64,000 bases of DNA, from assembly GCF_007859955.1 (NCBI RefSeq), contig NZ_SJPR01000002.1:730353-794352 (forward strand), given 5' to 3'. A program made the translations under genes and the position numbers. Below the pieces are notes generated by a model. The model ran no database searches, was not told where the DNA came from, and saw only the letters and a program-made list of their open reading frames with translations. This document shows, piece by piece, positions 26,428 through 36,420 of the stretch. Each line of letters begins with the position of its first letter. Positions within the stretch are counted from its first letter, which is position 1. This stretch comes from Botrimarina colliarenosi. Lineage in GTDB: Bacteria > Planctomycetota > Planctomycetia > Pirellulales > Lacipirellulaceae.

Positions 26428-27660
26428 TCAGCCGCCGAAGTCGTCGTAGGCGATGTTGTCCTTCTCGACGCCAAGGTCGTCGAGGAGCTTGAACACCGCG
26501 GCGTTCATCATCGGGGGCCCGCAGATGTAGTACTCCACGTCCTCGGGCGCCGGGTGGCTCTTAAGGTAGTGGTCGAACAGCACCTGATGGATGAAGCCGA
26601 CGTAGCCGTCCCAGTTGTCCTCAGGCAGCGGCTCGGAGAGGGCGATGTTGAACTTGAAGTTCGGGAACGCCTTCTCGATCTCGCGGAAGTGATCGACGTA
26701 AAACAGCTCCCGCTTGCTACGGCCGCCGTACCAGTAGCTGACCTTGCGGCCGGTCTTGAGGTTCTTAAAGAGCTCGAAGATGTGGCTGCGGAGCGGGGCC
26801 ATGCCGGCGCCGCCGCCGATGTAGATCATCTCGTTGTCGGTCTCTTTGATGAAGAACTCACCGTAGGGACCGCTGATCGTGACCTTGTCGCCCGGCTTGA
26901 GGTTGAAGATGTACGACGACATCTTGCCCGGCGGGGTCCCTTCGGGCGCGCGGGGGGGCGGGCTCGCGACGCGGACGTTGAGCATGATGATGCCCTTCTC
27001 GCCCGGGTAGTTGGCCATCGAGTAGGCGCGGATGGTCTCTTCGTCGACCTTCGACACGTAACGCCAGATGTCGTACTTGTCCCAGTCCTCGTGGAACCGC
27101 TCTTCGACCTCGAAGTCCTTGTAGTGGACGACGTGCGGCGGGGCCTCGATCTGGATGTAGCCGCCCGCCTTGAAGTTGACGTCCTCGCCTTCGGGGAGCT
27201 GGAGCACCAGTTCCTTGATGAAGGTGGCGACGTTGTTGTTCGAGCGGACCGTGCACTCCCACTTCTTGGTCTCGAGGGCCTCGTGGGGCACCTCGATCTT
27301 CATGTCTTGCTTGACCGCCACCTGGCACGAGAGGCGGCAGCCTTCCTTTGCCTCTTTCTTGGTGATGTGCGTCCGCTCGGTCGGGAGGATATCGCCGCCG
27401 CCCGAGAGGACCTTCACCTCGCACTGGGCGCAGGTGCCGCCGCCACCACACGCGCTAGAGACAAAGATCCCTTCGTCGGCCAGAGCGTTGAGCAGCTTGC
27501 CGCCGGCGGGGATCCGGATCGTCTGCGTCTCGTTGATCGTGATCTCGACCGGCCCGGACGCGACCAGCTGGCTTCGCGCCACCATGATGAGCGCCACCAG
27601 GGCGAGCACCACCGCGGTGAAGAAAACGACGCCGAGAACGACAGTTAGGAGGGGGGACAT
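26428..27660 (-). CDS. nqrF: NqrF, NADH-oxidising subunit of Na+-NQR
   Basis: 410 residues. An N-terminal membrane helix ([20 protein letters not shown]) is followed by a [2Fe-2S] ferredoxin domain with [15 protein letters not shown] and a fourth Cys in CRLSCQV. The reductase part has the FAD motif [11 protein letters not shown], the segment [20 protein letters not shown], the NAD site [16 protein letters not shown] and the C-terminal [15 protein letters not shown] with YDDFGG. It takes hydride from NADH and passes electrons into the sodium pump. It is separated from nqrE by a 119-base gap with an inverted repeat, unlike the tighter spacing elsewhere in the operon. Confidence 0.96.
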   Translation of the reverse strand: MSPLLTVVLGVVFFTAVVLALVALIMVARSQLVASGPVEITINETQTIRIPAGGKLLNALADEGIFVSSACGGGGTCAQCEVKVLSGGGDILPTERTHITKKEAKEGCRLSCQVAVKQDMKIEVPHEALETKKWECTVRSNNNVATFIKELVLQLPEGEDVNFKAGGYIQIEAPPHVVHYKDFEVEERFHEDWDKYDIWRYVSKVDEETIRAYSMANYPGEKGIIMLNVRVASPPPRAPEGTPPGKMSSYIFNLKPGDKVTISGPYGEFFIKETDNEMIYIGGGAGMAPLRSHIFELFKNLKTGRKVSYWYGGRSKRELFYVDHFREIEKAFPNFKFNIALSEPLPEDNWDGYVGFIHQVLFDHYLKSHPAPEDVEYYICGPPMMNAAVFKLLDDLGVEKDNIAYDDFGG

Positions 27661-27687
27661 GGCGTAAGCCTTCGGCTTTGGCGATCA

Positions 27688-27773
27688 GCTGCAGCGATCC
27701 GCTGTCAGCACTTGGACTCTTTTGAACCGATTTTCGACCGGCGGCTGAAAGCTGACAGCTGATCGCTGACAGC
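27688..27773. repeat. Imperfect inverted repeat between nqrE and nqrF
   Basis: The arms GCTGCAGCGATCCGCTGTCA (27688 onward) and GCTGACAGCTGATCGCTGAC (27751 onward) are near-perfect reverse complements over about 22 bases, with a 41-base loop. It lies within the nqr operon on the transcribed strand, so the mRNA would carry this stem between the two genes. Confidence 0.6.
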
Positions 27774-27779
27774 GTTCTC

Positions 27780-28388
27780 TCACATTCCGCCGAATGACAT
27801 GAACGCCAAGGCCATGAGGCCGACGGTCATGAAGGTGATCCCCAGGCCACGGAGGCCGTGGGGGATGTCGCTGTACTTGAGCTTCTCGCGGATGCCAGCC
27901 AACGCCGCGATCGCCAACGCCCAGCCGAAGCCGGCCCCGACGCCGAAGACACAGCTCTCCACGAAGTTGTAGTCGCGCTCGACCATGAAGAGCGAACCGC
28001 CGAGGATCGCACAGTTCACGGTGATCAGCGGCAGGAAAATGCCGAGCGTCTGATAGAGCGACGGGAAAAACTTGTCGAGCGTCATCTCGAGAATCTGCAC
28101 CATCGCCGCAATGGTCCCGATGTACGAGATCAAGCCCAAGAAGCTCAGGTCGTAGGCCGCGTACTCCGACCCCAGCCAGCTGAGCGCACCGGGCTTCACC
28201 AGGTACTGGAAGATCAAGTTATTCGCCGGGATGGTCAGCGCCATGATCACGACCACGGCGACGCCCAGGCTGACAGCGGTCTTCACGTTCTTCGAGATCG
28301 CGATAAACGTGCACATGCCGAGGAAGTAGGCCAAGGCCATGTTCTCGACAAAGACCGACTTCAGAAACAGTTGAATGTAGTGGTCCAT
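27780..28388 (-). CDS. nqrE: NqrE membrane subunit
   Basis: 202 residues, six predicted membrane helices, starting [20 protein letters not shown] and containing FFLGMC-type [40 protein letters not shown] and [20 protein letters not shown]. These are the conserved NqrE/RnfA segments, with the Cys in GMC and in NCAI that help bind the intramembrane iron centre shared with NqrD. The protein forms part of the Na+ path. Length is normal for NqrE. Confidence 0.96.
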   Translation of the reverse strand: MDHYIQLFLKSVFVENMALAYFLGMCTFIAISKNVKTAVSLGVAVVVIMALTIPANNLIFQYLVKPGALSWLGSEYAAYDLSFLGLISYIGTIAAMVQILEMTLDKFFPSLYQTLGIFLPLITVNCAILGGSLFMVERDYNFVESCVFGVGAGFGWALAIAALAGIREKLKYSDIPHGLRGLGITFMTVGLMALAFMSFGGM

Positions 28389-28460
28389 GGCGGCCCTTTC
28401 GGGGGCGGTTAGCGGACAGATTAGCGTGCGGTGATTCGCTTCAAACGGGCGGCAATCCGA

Positions 28461-29087
28461 TCAATCGTGCTCGATCTGCTCAGGCTTCCAGGTCCGCAGC
28501 AGCCAGATCAACGCGCCGATCAGGAAGAACGCACTCGGGGGGAGCAATAGCAAGCCGTTGGGGACGTACCAGCCGCCGTCGGTCGTCAGCGGCAACACGG
28601 GGAAACCGAGCAGCTTGCCCGAGCCGAACAGCTCGCGGACGAAGCCAAGCAGGATCAGGATCACCGAGTAACCCATCGCGTTGCCGACGCCGTCGAAGAA
28701 CGAGATCAGCGGCGGGTTCTTCATCGCGAACGCCTCGGCGCGGCCCATCACGATGCAGTTGGTGATGATCAGACCGACGAACACGCTGATGCTCTTGGTC
28801 TGCTCGTAGGCGACCGCCTGGAGGACTTGGTCGACCACGATCACCAGCGACGCGATGATCGTCATCTGGACGATGATGCGGATGCTGCTGGGGATGAACT
28901 TGCGGACGAGGCTCACCGCCGCGTTTGAGCAGCCGGTGACGGCGATCACCGCGACACTCATGATGATCGACGTCTCGAGCTTCGTCGTCACCGCCAGCGC
29001 GGAGCAGATGCCGAGCACCTGCAGCGCGATCGGGTTGTTGTTGAAGACCGGCTCGATCAGGACGTCTTTGATCTTCGGTTCGGCCAT
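28461..29087 (-). CDS. nqrD: NqrD membrane subunit
   Basis: 208 residues with six hydrophobic helices. It has [20 protein letters not shown] near the N-terminus (the conserved GICSALAVT Cys), [20 protein letters not shown], and [20 protein letters not shown] (second conserved Cys). It pairs with NqrE in opposite topology and carries the iron centre. It lies 71 bases after nqrC. Length and motifs are those of the standard NqrD family. Confidence 0.96.
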   Translation of the reverse strand: MAEPKIKDVLIEPVFNNNPIALQVLGICSALAVTTKLETSIIMSVAVIAVTGCSNAAVSLVRKFIPSSIRIIVQMTIIASLVIVVDQVLQAVAYEQTKSISVFVGLIITNCIVMGRAEAFAMKNPPLISFFDGVGNAMGYSVILILLGFVRELFGSGKLLGFPVLPLTTDGGWYVPNGLLLLPPSAFFLIGALIWLLRTWKPEQIEHD

Positions 29088-29158
29088 GGCGTTTGCTGTT
29101 GGCTGCGTGAGGCCGCGCGGGGCGGCGATGCTTGTGTTTTACGGTGGGCGGACGCCTG

Positions 29159-29974
29159 TCAGGCGCCGGGCGAGGTCGCCCGATGCTTCTCGATGTACTT
29201 TCCGAAGCCTTCGGGGCCGAGCCAGTACTTCACCATGTTGTCGACGCCGCGGCTGGTGATCGTCGCGCCGGAGAGACCGTCGACGCTGTACTCGTCCGAT
29301 CCCTGGCCTTTGACGACGCCGAGTTCGACCTTGCCGTCCTCGCCGTAGACCTTCTTGTCATCCCAGAGCGCCTTCCAACCGGGGTTGTCGACTTCCCCAC
29401 CCAGGCCAGGGGTCTCGGCGTGCTCATAGAAGGTGATCCCGCGGACGGTCTGGCCGTCGGCCTCGATCGCCAAATAGCCTCGCAGGGTCGACCAGAGGCC
29501 CTTGCCGTAGATCGGGAAGATGAAGCCGTCGGGCTTGCCGTCCTTGGTGATCTCGTAGACGAAGGTGTAGGGCTCGCGTTTCTGGATTCCGGGCAGCGCC
29601 GCAGGGGGCGAGACCGGCTCGCCCAACTTCGGGTCCTTGGCGGCTTGGCTCGGGTCGTAGTCGTCGATCTTGAACTTCACGTCGTCGGCCGTGACGACCT
29701 CGCCGGTCGAGATATCGACCAGTTGCTTCTCGACCGAATCGGCGAAGACCTTCTTAACGGCGTCGGGGCTTGCGTCGCCCTCCACCAGGCCGGCCGCCAT
29801 CAACGCGTTCTTCTGCTTGAAGACGAGCTTGTTGGCTTCTTGCGCCGGCTTGAGGATGACCGCCGCGCCGGCGACCAGCACCGAACAGACGATGCAGAGC
29901 ACCGCGGCGACGAGGAACGCCCCCGGGGCGGTCTCGCGGAGAAACATGTACCAGCTGCGTTCAGGTTGCGGCAT
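29159..29974 (-). CDS. nqrC: NqrC, FMN-bearing subunit
   Basis: 271 residues with one N-terminal membrane helix ([20 protein letters not shown]) and a periplasmic FMN-binding domain. The flavinylation motif is [18 protein letters not shown], placing FMN on Thr238, the product of ApbE encoded in the same operon. Upstream segments [20 protein letters not shown] and [17 protein letters not shown] are typical of NqrC. Its ATG overlaps the nqrB end by 14 bases, so the two are translationally coupled. Confidence 0.96.
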   Translation of the reverse strand: MPQPERSWYMFLRETAPGAFLVAAVLCIVCSVLVAGAAVILKPAQEANKLVFKQKNALMAAGLVEGDASPDAVKKVFADSVEKQLVDISTGEVVTADDVKFKIDDYDPSQAAKDPKLGEPVSPPAALPGIQKREPYTFVYEITKDGKPDGFIFPIYGKGLWSTLRGYLAIEADGQTVRGITFYEHAETPGLGGEVDNPGWKALWDDKKVYGEDGKVELGVVKGQGSDEYSVDGLSGATITSRGVDNMVKYWLGPEGFGKYIEKHRATSPGA

Positions 29975-31241
29975 AGCGTGCGGCCCTCCGTTTAACGTTC
30001 GCCTGGATCGCGTAGAAATCGATTAGCGGAGCCATCACATTACCGAACAGAATCGCGAGCATGATCCCCTCGCCAAACGCGGGGTTGATCACACGGATCA
30101 GCACCGTCATCAGGCCGATCAGGCCGCCGTACCACCACTTGCCGGTCTCGGTCATCGCGGCGGAGACCGGGTCGGTCGCCATGAACACCGTTCCGAAGGC
30201 GAAGCCGCCCACCACGAGGTGCCAGATCGGGTTCATGTAAGCAAGCGGGTAGTCGATGTCCGCCCGGAAGGCGAACAGCATCATGCTGGTCACCAGGGCG
30301 CCGAGCGTTACGCCTGCCATCACCCGCCACGAGCCGATGCCCGTCGCGATCAGGATGGCGGCGCCGATCAGGCAGGCGAGCGTCGAGGTCTCGCCCATCG
30401 AGCCCGGGATCCAGCCGATGAAGCAGTCCCAGAACGAGAGCCCCATCGTCGAGGCGGCGTCGGGCGACGTCCCCACGGGGGCGGCCGACATGCCGGTCAG
30501 GATCGTGGCGTTGGTGTAGCCGTCGACGCCGTCGCCGGCGGCGACCCCCGCTGCGGTCCAGACCTTGTCGCCCGACATCTCGGCGGCGTAAGCGAAGTAG
30601 AGGAAGGCCCGGGCCGTGAGGGCCGGGTTCAAGAAGTTCTTGCCGGTGCCGCCGAAGATCTCCTTGCCGATCACGACGCCGAAGGCGATGCCGAGGGCGA
30701 CCTGCCAGAGCGGCACTGTCGGCGGCAACGTAAGCGGGAAAAGCATGCCGCTGACGAGGAAGCCTTCGTTGATCTCGTGGCCGCGGATGATCGAGAAGAT
30801 CAGCTCGCAGACGCCGCCGACCGCCATCGTCACCAGATAGACCGGCAGGAACCATAGGGCCCCGTGCACGAGGTTCGAGACCTGGTTGGCGGGGTCGTAC
30901 GGCAGGCCGACGGCCTGCATGATGGCGTCACGGCTGATGAAGCCGAGGCCCGTGATCGAATCCTGCAGCGGCACGGCGCCCTGGGTCGCGATCGCGTAGT
31001 TCGCCTGGTAGCCCGTGTTCCAGAGCGCCATGAAAATGCACGGGAGGAGGGCGACGATCACCGTCGACATCATCCGTTTCATATCGATGGCGTCACGGAC
31101 ATGCGAAGTGCCCTTGGTCACTTGGCCCGGCGTGTACAGGAACGTGTCCTGCGCTTCGTAGATGGGGTAGAGCTTCTCGAGCTTGCCGCCCTTCTTGAAG
31201 AGCGGCTCGACCGCATCGAGTTGGTCGCGGATGAATTTCAT
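29961..31241 (-). CDS. nqrB: NqrB, FMN- and riboflavin-binding membrane subunit
   Basis: 426 residues with about 10 membrane helices. The start [20 protein letters not shown] at ATG 31241 matches the family's normal N-terminus; the longer upstream frame is not used. Signature segments include [20 protein letters not shown] and [20 protein letters not shown]. The expected FMN attachment site reads [11 protein letters not shown], with Thr246 in the position of the usual SGAT/TGAT Thr but Asn in place of Gly. It conducts electrons between NqrC and quinone and holds the sodium channel. Confidence 0.95.
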   Translation of the reverse strand: MKFIRDQLDAVEPLFKKGGKLEKLYPIYEAQDTFLYTPGQVTKGTSHVRDAIDMKRMMSTVIVALLPCIFMALWNTGYQANYAIATQGAVPLQDSITGLGFISRDAIMQAVGLPYDPANQVSNLVHGALWFLPVYLVTMAVGGVCELIFSIIRGHEINEGFLVSGMLFPLTLPPTVPLWQVALGIAFGVVIGKEIFGGTGKNFLNPALTARAFLYFAYAAEMSGDKVWTAAGVAAGDGVDGYTNATILTGMSAAPVGTSPDAASTMGLSFWDCFIGWIPGSMGETSTLACLIGAAILIATGIGSWRVMAGVTLGALVTSMMLFAFRADIDYPLAYMNPIWHLVVGGFAFGTVFMATDPVSAAMTETGKWWYGGLIGLMTVLIRVINPAFGEGIMLAILFGNVMAPLIDFYAIQANVKRRAARYAAT

Positions 31242-31357
31242 AGATCGCGTTTTGGGGTGTTGGCCTTCCAACCAAGACTGACCGACATGGTCAGCGCGTT
31301 GCGAGTCGAGAGTTGCGAGACGTCTGTCTCCCCCCCCGGCTCGCGACTGCAAACTCC

Positions 31358-32737
31358 TTATCCCTCTCGTTCAATCGTCGCTAGCGCCGATCGCAGCATC
31401 GGGCCGTAATCGTTCTTGCTCGCACAGACGTAGCTGCAGAGTCCCAAGTCCTCTTCGTCGAGTTCCAAGCCGCCGAGGGTCTGCAGCGACTCGGTGTCGC
31501 CGACCACCAGCGCCTTGAGGATCGCTGTCGGCTCGACGTCGAGCGGCATCACTTTCTCGTAGCTACCGATCGGCACGATCGCGCGGTGGCTCCCTTCGGT
31601 GCTGGTCGTGAAGCGGAAGCCTCCCTCGGGCGCGCCGAGCCATTTCTGGGCGAAGACGTTCGTCACCGACCACTTGCCGAAGCCCGGACCCATCCAGCCG
31701 AGGAACTCACGCTGGTTGCCCTCGGGGAGCTGGACCACCTGCACGTGACGACGCCCCAGGTGGGCGGCCATGTCACGCCGCGTGCGGCCGCTAAAAACCG
31801 AACCGCTGATCGTGCGGACCCCTTCACTCGGGGCGCCCGAATCGGCCGTTAAGTCGGCGAGGCTGGCGCCGAGACGCGTTCGGTACAGGCCGGGGCGGGC
31901 GACGCTCGGCCCGGCCACCGATACGACGCGGTCGACCGACAGCTCGCCTGTGAGGAATAGGTGGCCGATCGCGATGACGTCTTGGTAGCCAATGTCCCAG
32001 CACTGCCGCTCGACGCTCACCGGCGCAAGGAAGTGCATGTGCGTGCCTGGCAGACCGGCCGGGTGGGGCCCGTCGAACTCGGCAACGGTGACACACGACA
32101 GGTCGTCGCCCGGCAACGAGACGCCGGCCTTCTTGCAGAGCCAGAGGTTCCCGTCGGTCAGCGTGCTCAACACCTCAAGACCCGCGATGAACTCGGCGGG
32201 CTTGTCCTCGACGATAACCTTCGGGTCGGCCGCCAGAGGGTTGGTGTCAATCGCGGTGACAAACAGGGCGTAAGGCGCCGTCCCGGGAACGGGAACCTTG
32301 CTGAACGGACGCGTCCGCAACGCGGTCCACAGGCCCGACTCGAGCAGGTTTTGCTGCACCAAATCGCGGCTAAGCTGCGTCAGGTTGGCGTCGCGGTACG
32401 AGTTGAACGTGTACTGCTCGTCGCCGTCGATCTCGATCACGACCGACTCGAACTTGCGCTTGGCGCCGCGATTGACTGCAATCACTCGGCCGGCGGCCGG
32501 CGAGGTGTATTTGACGCCCGGATTCTTCTTGTCTTCGAACAGCCACTGGCCGCGCCGCACCACATCGCCTTCCGCCACTTGCATGGTGGGCTTCATGCCG
32601 TGGTAGTCGTCGCCGACGATGGCGACCGTACGGATCACCGGGCCGCTGAGGATCGCCTGGGGCGGCTCGCCGGCGATGGGCAGGTTCAGGCCCTTACGGA
32701 CCGAGATGGACTTGGCGATAGCTGCGGTCGTCGCCAT
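31358..32737 (-). CDS. nqrA: NqrA, cytoplasmic quinone-binding-side subunit
   Basis: 459 residues, soluble. The N-terminus [20 protein letters not shown] leads to [13 protein letters not shown] and [20 protein letters not shown], with [20 protein letters not shown], the usual NqrA barrel-sandwich segment. Further hallmarks are [20 protein letters not shown] and the late [20 protein letters not shown]. It is the first gene of the operon nqrABCDEF-apbE-nqrM. ATG 32737 is chosen because this gives the family start; the frame continues upstream to 32875 with an Arg-rich, unlikely extension. Respiratory NADH oxidation coupled to Na+ export is the operon's role. Confidence 0.95.
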   Translation of the reverse strand: MATTAAIAKSISVRKGLNLPIAGEPPQAILSGPVIRTVAIVGDDYHGMKPTMQVAEGDVVRRGQWLFEDKKNPGVKYTSPAAGRVIAVNRGAKRKFESVVIEIDGDEQYTFNSYRDANLTQLSRDLVQQNLLESGLWTALRTRPFSKVPVPGTAPYALFVTAIDTNPLAADPKVIVEDKPAEFIAGLEVLSTLTDGNLWLCKKAGVSLPGDDLSCVTVAEFDGPHPAGLPGTHMHFLAPVSVERQCWDIGYQDVIAIGHLFLTGELSVDRVVSVAGPSVARPGLYRTRLGASLADLTADSGAPSEGVRTISGSVFSGRTRRDMAAHLGRRHVQVVQLPEGNQREFLGWMGPGFGKWSVTNVFAQKWLGAPEGGFRFTTSTEGSHRAIVPIGSYEKVMPLDVEPTAILKALVVGDTESLQTLGGLELDEEDLGLCSYVCASKNDYGPMLRSALATIEREG

Positions 32738-32895
32738 AGGAAGCGCTATCCTGCCGCGTGAGTCGGAGCGAATACGGCGAAGTCTCGTCGCAGACGCTCT
32801 GGATGGGAAGGCGGGGCGTCGGCGGCTTTGTCGTCTCGCGCGCCGTGCTGGGGGCGCGACGAGCGGCTGCGACAAAGCGTCGCCGGCGGGGGTTT

Positions 32896-32909
32896 GTGAA
32901 ATCTTTCAC
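32896..32909. promoter_or_regulatory. Palindrome GTGAAA-TC-TTTCAC, possible operator
   Basis: A perfect 6-bp dyad in the nqrA-sucC divergent region, AT-rich against a GC-rich background, and about 160 bases upstream of nqrA. It could bind a dimeric regulator; no regulator is identified. Confidence 0.25.
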
Positions 32910-33036
32910 GATATCGGTCCGCCGTCAAGGCCAGCTTGCAGTCATCCCGAGAAGTTGCGAACAACCCCCACGTCGGGCTCGCTCGCAAAGACCTCCTTCC
33001 CACTGCGCATCGGCCCCCCGCTGCTGCATCGGCCCG

Positions 33037-33066
33037 TTGTTCGGCCCCCGGGATTGGCGCTATACT
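33037..33066 (+). promoter_or_regulatory. Possible sigma70-type promoter of sucC
   Basis: TTGTTC and TATACT are separated by 18 bases and end 77 bases upstream of the sucC start. The -10 is good, the -35 is weak. Confidence 0.3.
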
Positions 33067-33143
33067 CCGGCCCGCGGCGGGCGGCCCCTGCCCGGACCTG
33101 CTCAAACGAGCTGTAAACCTCTACGAGGCATTGCTTTACGCCC

Positions 33144-34331
33144 ATGAAGATCCACGAATACCAAGCCAAGCAGCTGTTCCGCGACGCGGGCATCCCAGTT
33201 CCTGAGGGGATTCTCGCCAAGACGCCCGAGGAAGCTGCCGCCGCCTACAAGCAACTCGGCGGCGCCATCGCCGTCGTGAAAGCCCAGGTCCACGCCGGCG
33301 GCCGCGGTAAAGGAACCATTAAGGGCGCCGAGCAACGGGGTGTCGAACTGGTCAAGTCCGCGGAAGACGCCGCCCGCGTTGCTGGCGCCCTGCTCGGCGG
33401 CGACTTGGTGACGATCCAGACCGGCCCCGAAGGCCAGACCGTCAAGCAGGTCCTCGTCGAGGCAGGCTGCGACATCGCCCGCGAGCTGTACCTCGGCATC
33501 GTGGTCGACCGCGGCTACGGCAAACCGGTGCTGATGGTCAGCACTGAAGGGGGCATGGACATCGAGAAGGTCGCGCACGAGACGCCGCACCTGATCCACA
33601 CCGCGCCGTTCGACCCCAACTTCGGCCTGCAGTCTTACCAGTCGCGGAAGCTCGCCTGGAAGCTCGGTCTCGAGGGCGCCGCCGCCAAGGCGGCCGACAA
33701 GTTCTTCCGCGCGATCTGCAAGCTCTTTGTCGATTGCGACTGCTCGCTCGCCGAGATCAATCCGCTGGTCGTCACCGGCGCCGGGGAGCTGATGGCGCTC
33801 GACGGCAAAATCAATTTCGACGACAACGCTTTGTTCCGCCATCCGAAGCTCGTCGAGCTGCGCGACACGGCCGAGGAAGACGCCAACGAGCTCCGCGCCG
33901 GCGAGGCGGGCCTCAGCTATGTGCAGCTCGAAGGCAACATCGGCTGCCTCGTGAACGGCGCCGGCCTCGCGATGAGCACGATGGACATCGTCAAGCTCCA
34001 CGGCGGCGAGCCGGCCAACTTCCTCGACGTCGGCGGCGGCGCCAACAAGGATCAGGTCACCGAGGCCTTCCGGATCCTGCTCGGCGACCCGAACTGTAAG
34101 GCCGTGCTGGTCAATATCTTCGGCGGCATCATGCAGTGCACGACGATCGCCAACGCGGTGCTCGCCGCCTACAAGGAAGTCGGCTTCAACGTGCCACTGG
34201 TCGTCCGTCTTGAGGGGACCGAAGTCGAAGAGGGCCGCAAGATCCTCGCCGAGAGCGGCGTCGACATCATCAACGCCGAAGGCCTGACCGACGCGGCGAA
34301 GAAGGTCGTGGAAGCCGCGAACGCGGCCTGA
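33144..34331 (+). CDS. sucC: Succinate-CoA ligase (ADP-forming) subunit beta
   Basis: 395 residues starting [20 protein letters not shown]. The ATP-grasp domain has [13 protein letters not shown], and the C-terminal domain has [20 protein letters not shown] and [40 protein letters not shown] carries metal- and nucleotide-binding residues. With SucD it converts succinyl-CoA to succinate in the citric acid cycle with nucleoside triphosphate formation. Length is normal. sucD follows after a 112-base gap that holds an inverted repeat. Confidence 0.97.
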   Translation: MKIHEYQAKQLFRDAGIPVPEGILAKTPEEAAAAYKQLGGAIAVVKAQVHAGGRGKGTIKGAEQRGVELVKSAEDAARVAGALLGGDLVTIQTGPEGQTVKQVLVEAGCDIARELYLGIVVDRGYGKPVLMVSTEGGMDIEKVAHETPHLIHTAPFDPNFGLQSYQSRKLAWKLGLEGAAAKAADKFFRAICKLFVDCDCSLAEINPLVVTGAGELMALDGKINFDDNALFRHPKLVELRDTAEEDANELRAGEAGLSYVQLEGNIGCLVNGAGLAMSTMDIVKLHGGEPANFLDVGGGANKDQVTEAFRILLGDPNCKAVLVNIFGGIMQCTTIANAVLAAYKEVGFNVPLVVRLEGTEVEEGRKILAESGVDIINAEGLTDAAKKVVEAANAA

Positions 34332-34341
34332 AAAAAGTACT

Positions 34342-34420
34342 AACCACAAAGGGCACTAAGGACACGAAGGGGAAACTCTTGCAACAGTCCTTCTTCGTGT
34401 TCTTTGTGTCCTTCGTGGTT
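34342..34420. repeat. Inverted repeat of the ACCACGAAGGACAC type between sucC and sucD
   Basis: The arms are AACCACAAAGGGCACTAAGG (34342 onward) and its near reverse complement ending TTTGTGTCCTTCGTGGTT (to 34420). They match at about 22 of 26 positions. Phrases of this kind are dispersed between genes in many bacteria. In the mRNA it would form a large stem between the two cistrons. Confidence 0.6.
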
Positions 34421-34443
34421 CAAAAATAGAACAAGAAGAGATC

Positions 34444-35331
34444 ATGGCTATCCTCGTTAACAAAGACACCCGCCTCATCTGCCAGGGCATCACTGGCAAG
34501 GCCGGTGAGTTTCACTCGAAGAACTGCCTCGAGTACGGCACCAAGCTTGTCGGTGGCGTCACGCCCGGCAAGGGCGGCCAGACCGTGCTCGGCAAGCCGG
34601 TGTTCGACACCGTCGCCGAGGCGGTCGAGAAGGAAGGCGCCACGGCGACGATGATCTTCGTCCCGCCCCCCTTCACCGCCGACGCCATCCTCGAAGCGGC
34701 CGACGCCGGCATCGAGGTGATCTGCGCGATCACCGAGGGCGTCCCTGTCCTCGACATGGTGAAGGTGAAGCGTGAGCTCGACGCCCGCGTCGCCGCCGGT
34801 CAGAAGGTGCGCCTTATCGGACCCAACTGCCCGGGTGTCATCACGCCGGACGAGTGCAAGATCGGCATCATGCCGGGCTACATCCACAAGAAGGGCCCCG
34901 TGGGCCTCATCAGCCGTTCCGGCACGCTCACCTACGAGGGCGTCTGGCAGCTGTCGAGCCTCGGCCTCGGCCAGTCGACCTGCGTCGGCATCGGCGGCGA
35001 CCCGGTGAACGGCACGAACTTCATCGACTGTCTTGAGATGTTCCAGGCGGACGGCGCCACCGAGGCGATCCTGATGATGGGCGAGATCGGCGGCACCGCC
35101 GAAGAAGAGGCCGCCGCTTACATCAAGGCCAACGTCACCAAGCCGGTCGCCGCGTTCATCGCCGGCCGCACCGCCCCTCCCGGAAAGCGGATGGGCCACG
35201 CCGGCGCGATCATCAGCGGCGGCAAGGGAACCGCGGACGACAAGATCGCCGCGTTGCGTGACGCCAACATCGAAGTCGCCGAGAGCCCGGCCGATATGGG
35301 CGCGGCCTTGAAGCGAGCAATGGGGAAGTGA
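34444..35331 (+). CDS. sucD: Succinate-CoA ligase subunit alpha
   Basis: 295 residues starting [20 protein letters not shown] (CoA-binding Rossmann part). GVTPGKGG and [20 protein letters not shown] follow, then the grasp region [20 protein letters not shown]. The active-site His region is [20 protein letters not shown], where the phosphohistidine is in GHAGA. It forms the CoA- and phospho-His-carrying half of the SucCD enzyme. An AAGAAGAG ribosome-binding site precedes the ATG. Confidence 0.97.
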   Translation: MAILVNKDTRLICQGITGKAGEFHSKNCLEYGTKLVGGVTPGKGGQTVLGKPVFDTVAEAVEKEGATATMIFVPPPFTADAILEAADAGIEVICAITEGVPVLDMVKVKRELDARVAAGQKVRLIGPNCPGVITPDECKIGIMPGYIHKKGPVGLISRSGTLTYEGVWQLSSLGLGQSTCVGIGGDPVNGTNFIDCLEMFQADGATEAILMMGEIGGTAEEEAAAYIKANVTKPVAAFIAGRTAPPGKRMGHAGAIISGGKGTADDKIAALRDANIEVAESPADMGAALKRAMGK

Positions 35332-35385
35332 TTTGAAGCGATCGAGCTGCGTGCCGTCAGTATTGCCACGTGTTAGAGCCCCAAG

Positions 35386-36279
35386 ATGACGAGCAAAACC
35401 AGCGACCAAGCCCCGCCCCCCAGGCTACGCAAGCTTATTGCGTTCCTGTTCTTGGCGTTCTGCGTCCTGGTGCTGATTCGATTCGTATTGGGCTATTGGC
35501 TGAACCCTGGCGACCCTTTAGTTGGAGAACGTACGCAGGCGATCCCTAGGTCTCTCGACTTCCTCGCGAGCAGTTATCGCAAGGACTACTCGAACAACCT
35601 TCAGTCAATCGACTTCGCCGCCGGCGCCCCTCTACCAGCCGATCAGCTCGGCAACCTTGAGGTCTACACGCGCGAAGCACGCGTCGGTGTGACTTCAAGC
35701 CGGTTCGATCAACACGTCAAAGACACTTTGTCCGTTGTTGATTCGCACGGCGCCGACATCCGACTGGAAGAAGCTGAAGGGGTCACGCCACACAGGAGCT
35801 TTCGTGTCATCATCCGTGTGCCAGTCGATCGCTTTGCAAGTTGTGTCGATGACTTGAAAGAGATCGGCGAATTGCAGTCTTGCTCGGTTACCAAAGAAGA
35901 CAAATCGGAAGAAGTGCGACAGCGTTTTGCCGAAAGGGACTCCCTCAAGGCGTACGCTGAATCTCTTGGCAAGCTACGCGAGTCGGAAGGCAAGGTGGCC
36001 GAACTACTCCAACTCGAAGCGAAAATCCAAGAAATCGAGAAGCAGATTCAGGCGTTGAACGTCTCTCTTGGCGAGTTCGTCAAAGACGAGTCCTTCAACA
36101 ACGTCAACTACTCGCTTCTAGAGCAAGTGCCCTTCGACGTCGATGTGAAAACGTACCCGCTGTTCGTACGCTGGATCTCCGCTATCCAATGGACCATCAA
36201 GTGGTACGTAGGCGGGTTGCTTCTCATGGGGCTCGCTTGGTTGATCCTCCTGTCAGTCCGGACCTTGAAAGAAGGCTGA
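35386..36279 (+). CDS. DUF4349 membrane-anchored protein
   Basis: 297 residues with an N-terminal helix (LIAFLFLAFCVLVLIRFVLG), an extracytoplasmic beta domain (VYTREARVGVTSSRF and SFRVIIRVPVDRF), a coiled coil (LRESEGKVAELLQLEAKIQE) and a C-terminal helix (WYVGGLLLMGLAWLILLSV). This order is the DUF4349 layout. Function is unknown; family members are secreted or membrane bound and may resemble periplasmic adaptor proteins. It follows sucD by 54 bases in the same direction but has no metabolic link. GC and base use are a little lower than in the neighbours. Confidence 0.85.
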   Translation: MTSKTSDQAPPPRLRKLIAFLFLAFCVLVLIRFVLGYWLNPGDPLVGERTQAIPRSLDFLASSYRKDYSNNLQSIDFAAGAPLPADQLGNLEVYTREARVGVTSSRFDQHVKDTLSVVDSHGADIRLEEAEGVTPHRSFRVIIRVPVDRFASCVDDLKEIGELQSCSVTKEDKSEEVRQRFAERDSLKAYAESLGKLRESEGKVAELLQLEAKIQEIEKQIQALNVSLGEFVKDESFNNVNYSLLEQVPFDVDVKTYPLFVRWISAIQWTIKWYVGGLLLMGLAWLILLSVRTLKEG

Positions 36280-36420
36280 CTCGGCCGATCGGATGTTCGC
36301 ACTTTGGTTGCAACCCGGCACGTTCGTTAAGAATTCGCGAAGCAAGTAGACGGATCGCGGTGACGCGGTGAGACTCGGACGGTGTTGTCCCGCCCCGCCG
36401 ATCCACTCCCCTCCCCTGCG

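Larger units (their letters stand above)
32738..33143. other. Intergenic region between nqrA and sucC (divergent promoters)
   Basis: 406 bases without a convincing gene. It must hold the promoters for both the nqr operon (leftward) and sucCD (rightward). Visible elements are the small palindrome at 32896-32909 and a TATACT at 33061. Open frames here are Arg/Pro-rich shadows. Confidence 0.6.

Noticed and set aside
26554..27648. A 364-codon plus-strand frame opposite nqrF
   Set aside because: Antisense shadow; nqrF motifs are complete on the minus strand.
33102..34349. A 415-codon minus-strand frame opposite sucC
   Set aside because: Antisense shadow; sucC is unmistakable on the plus strand.
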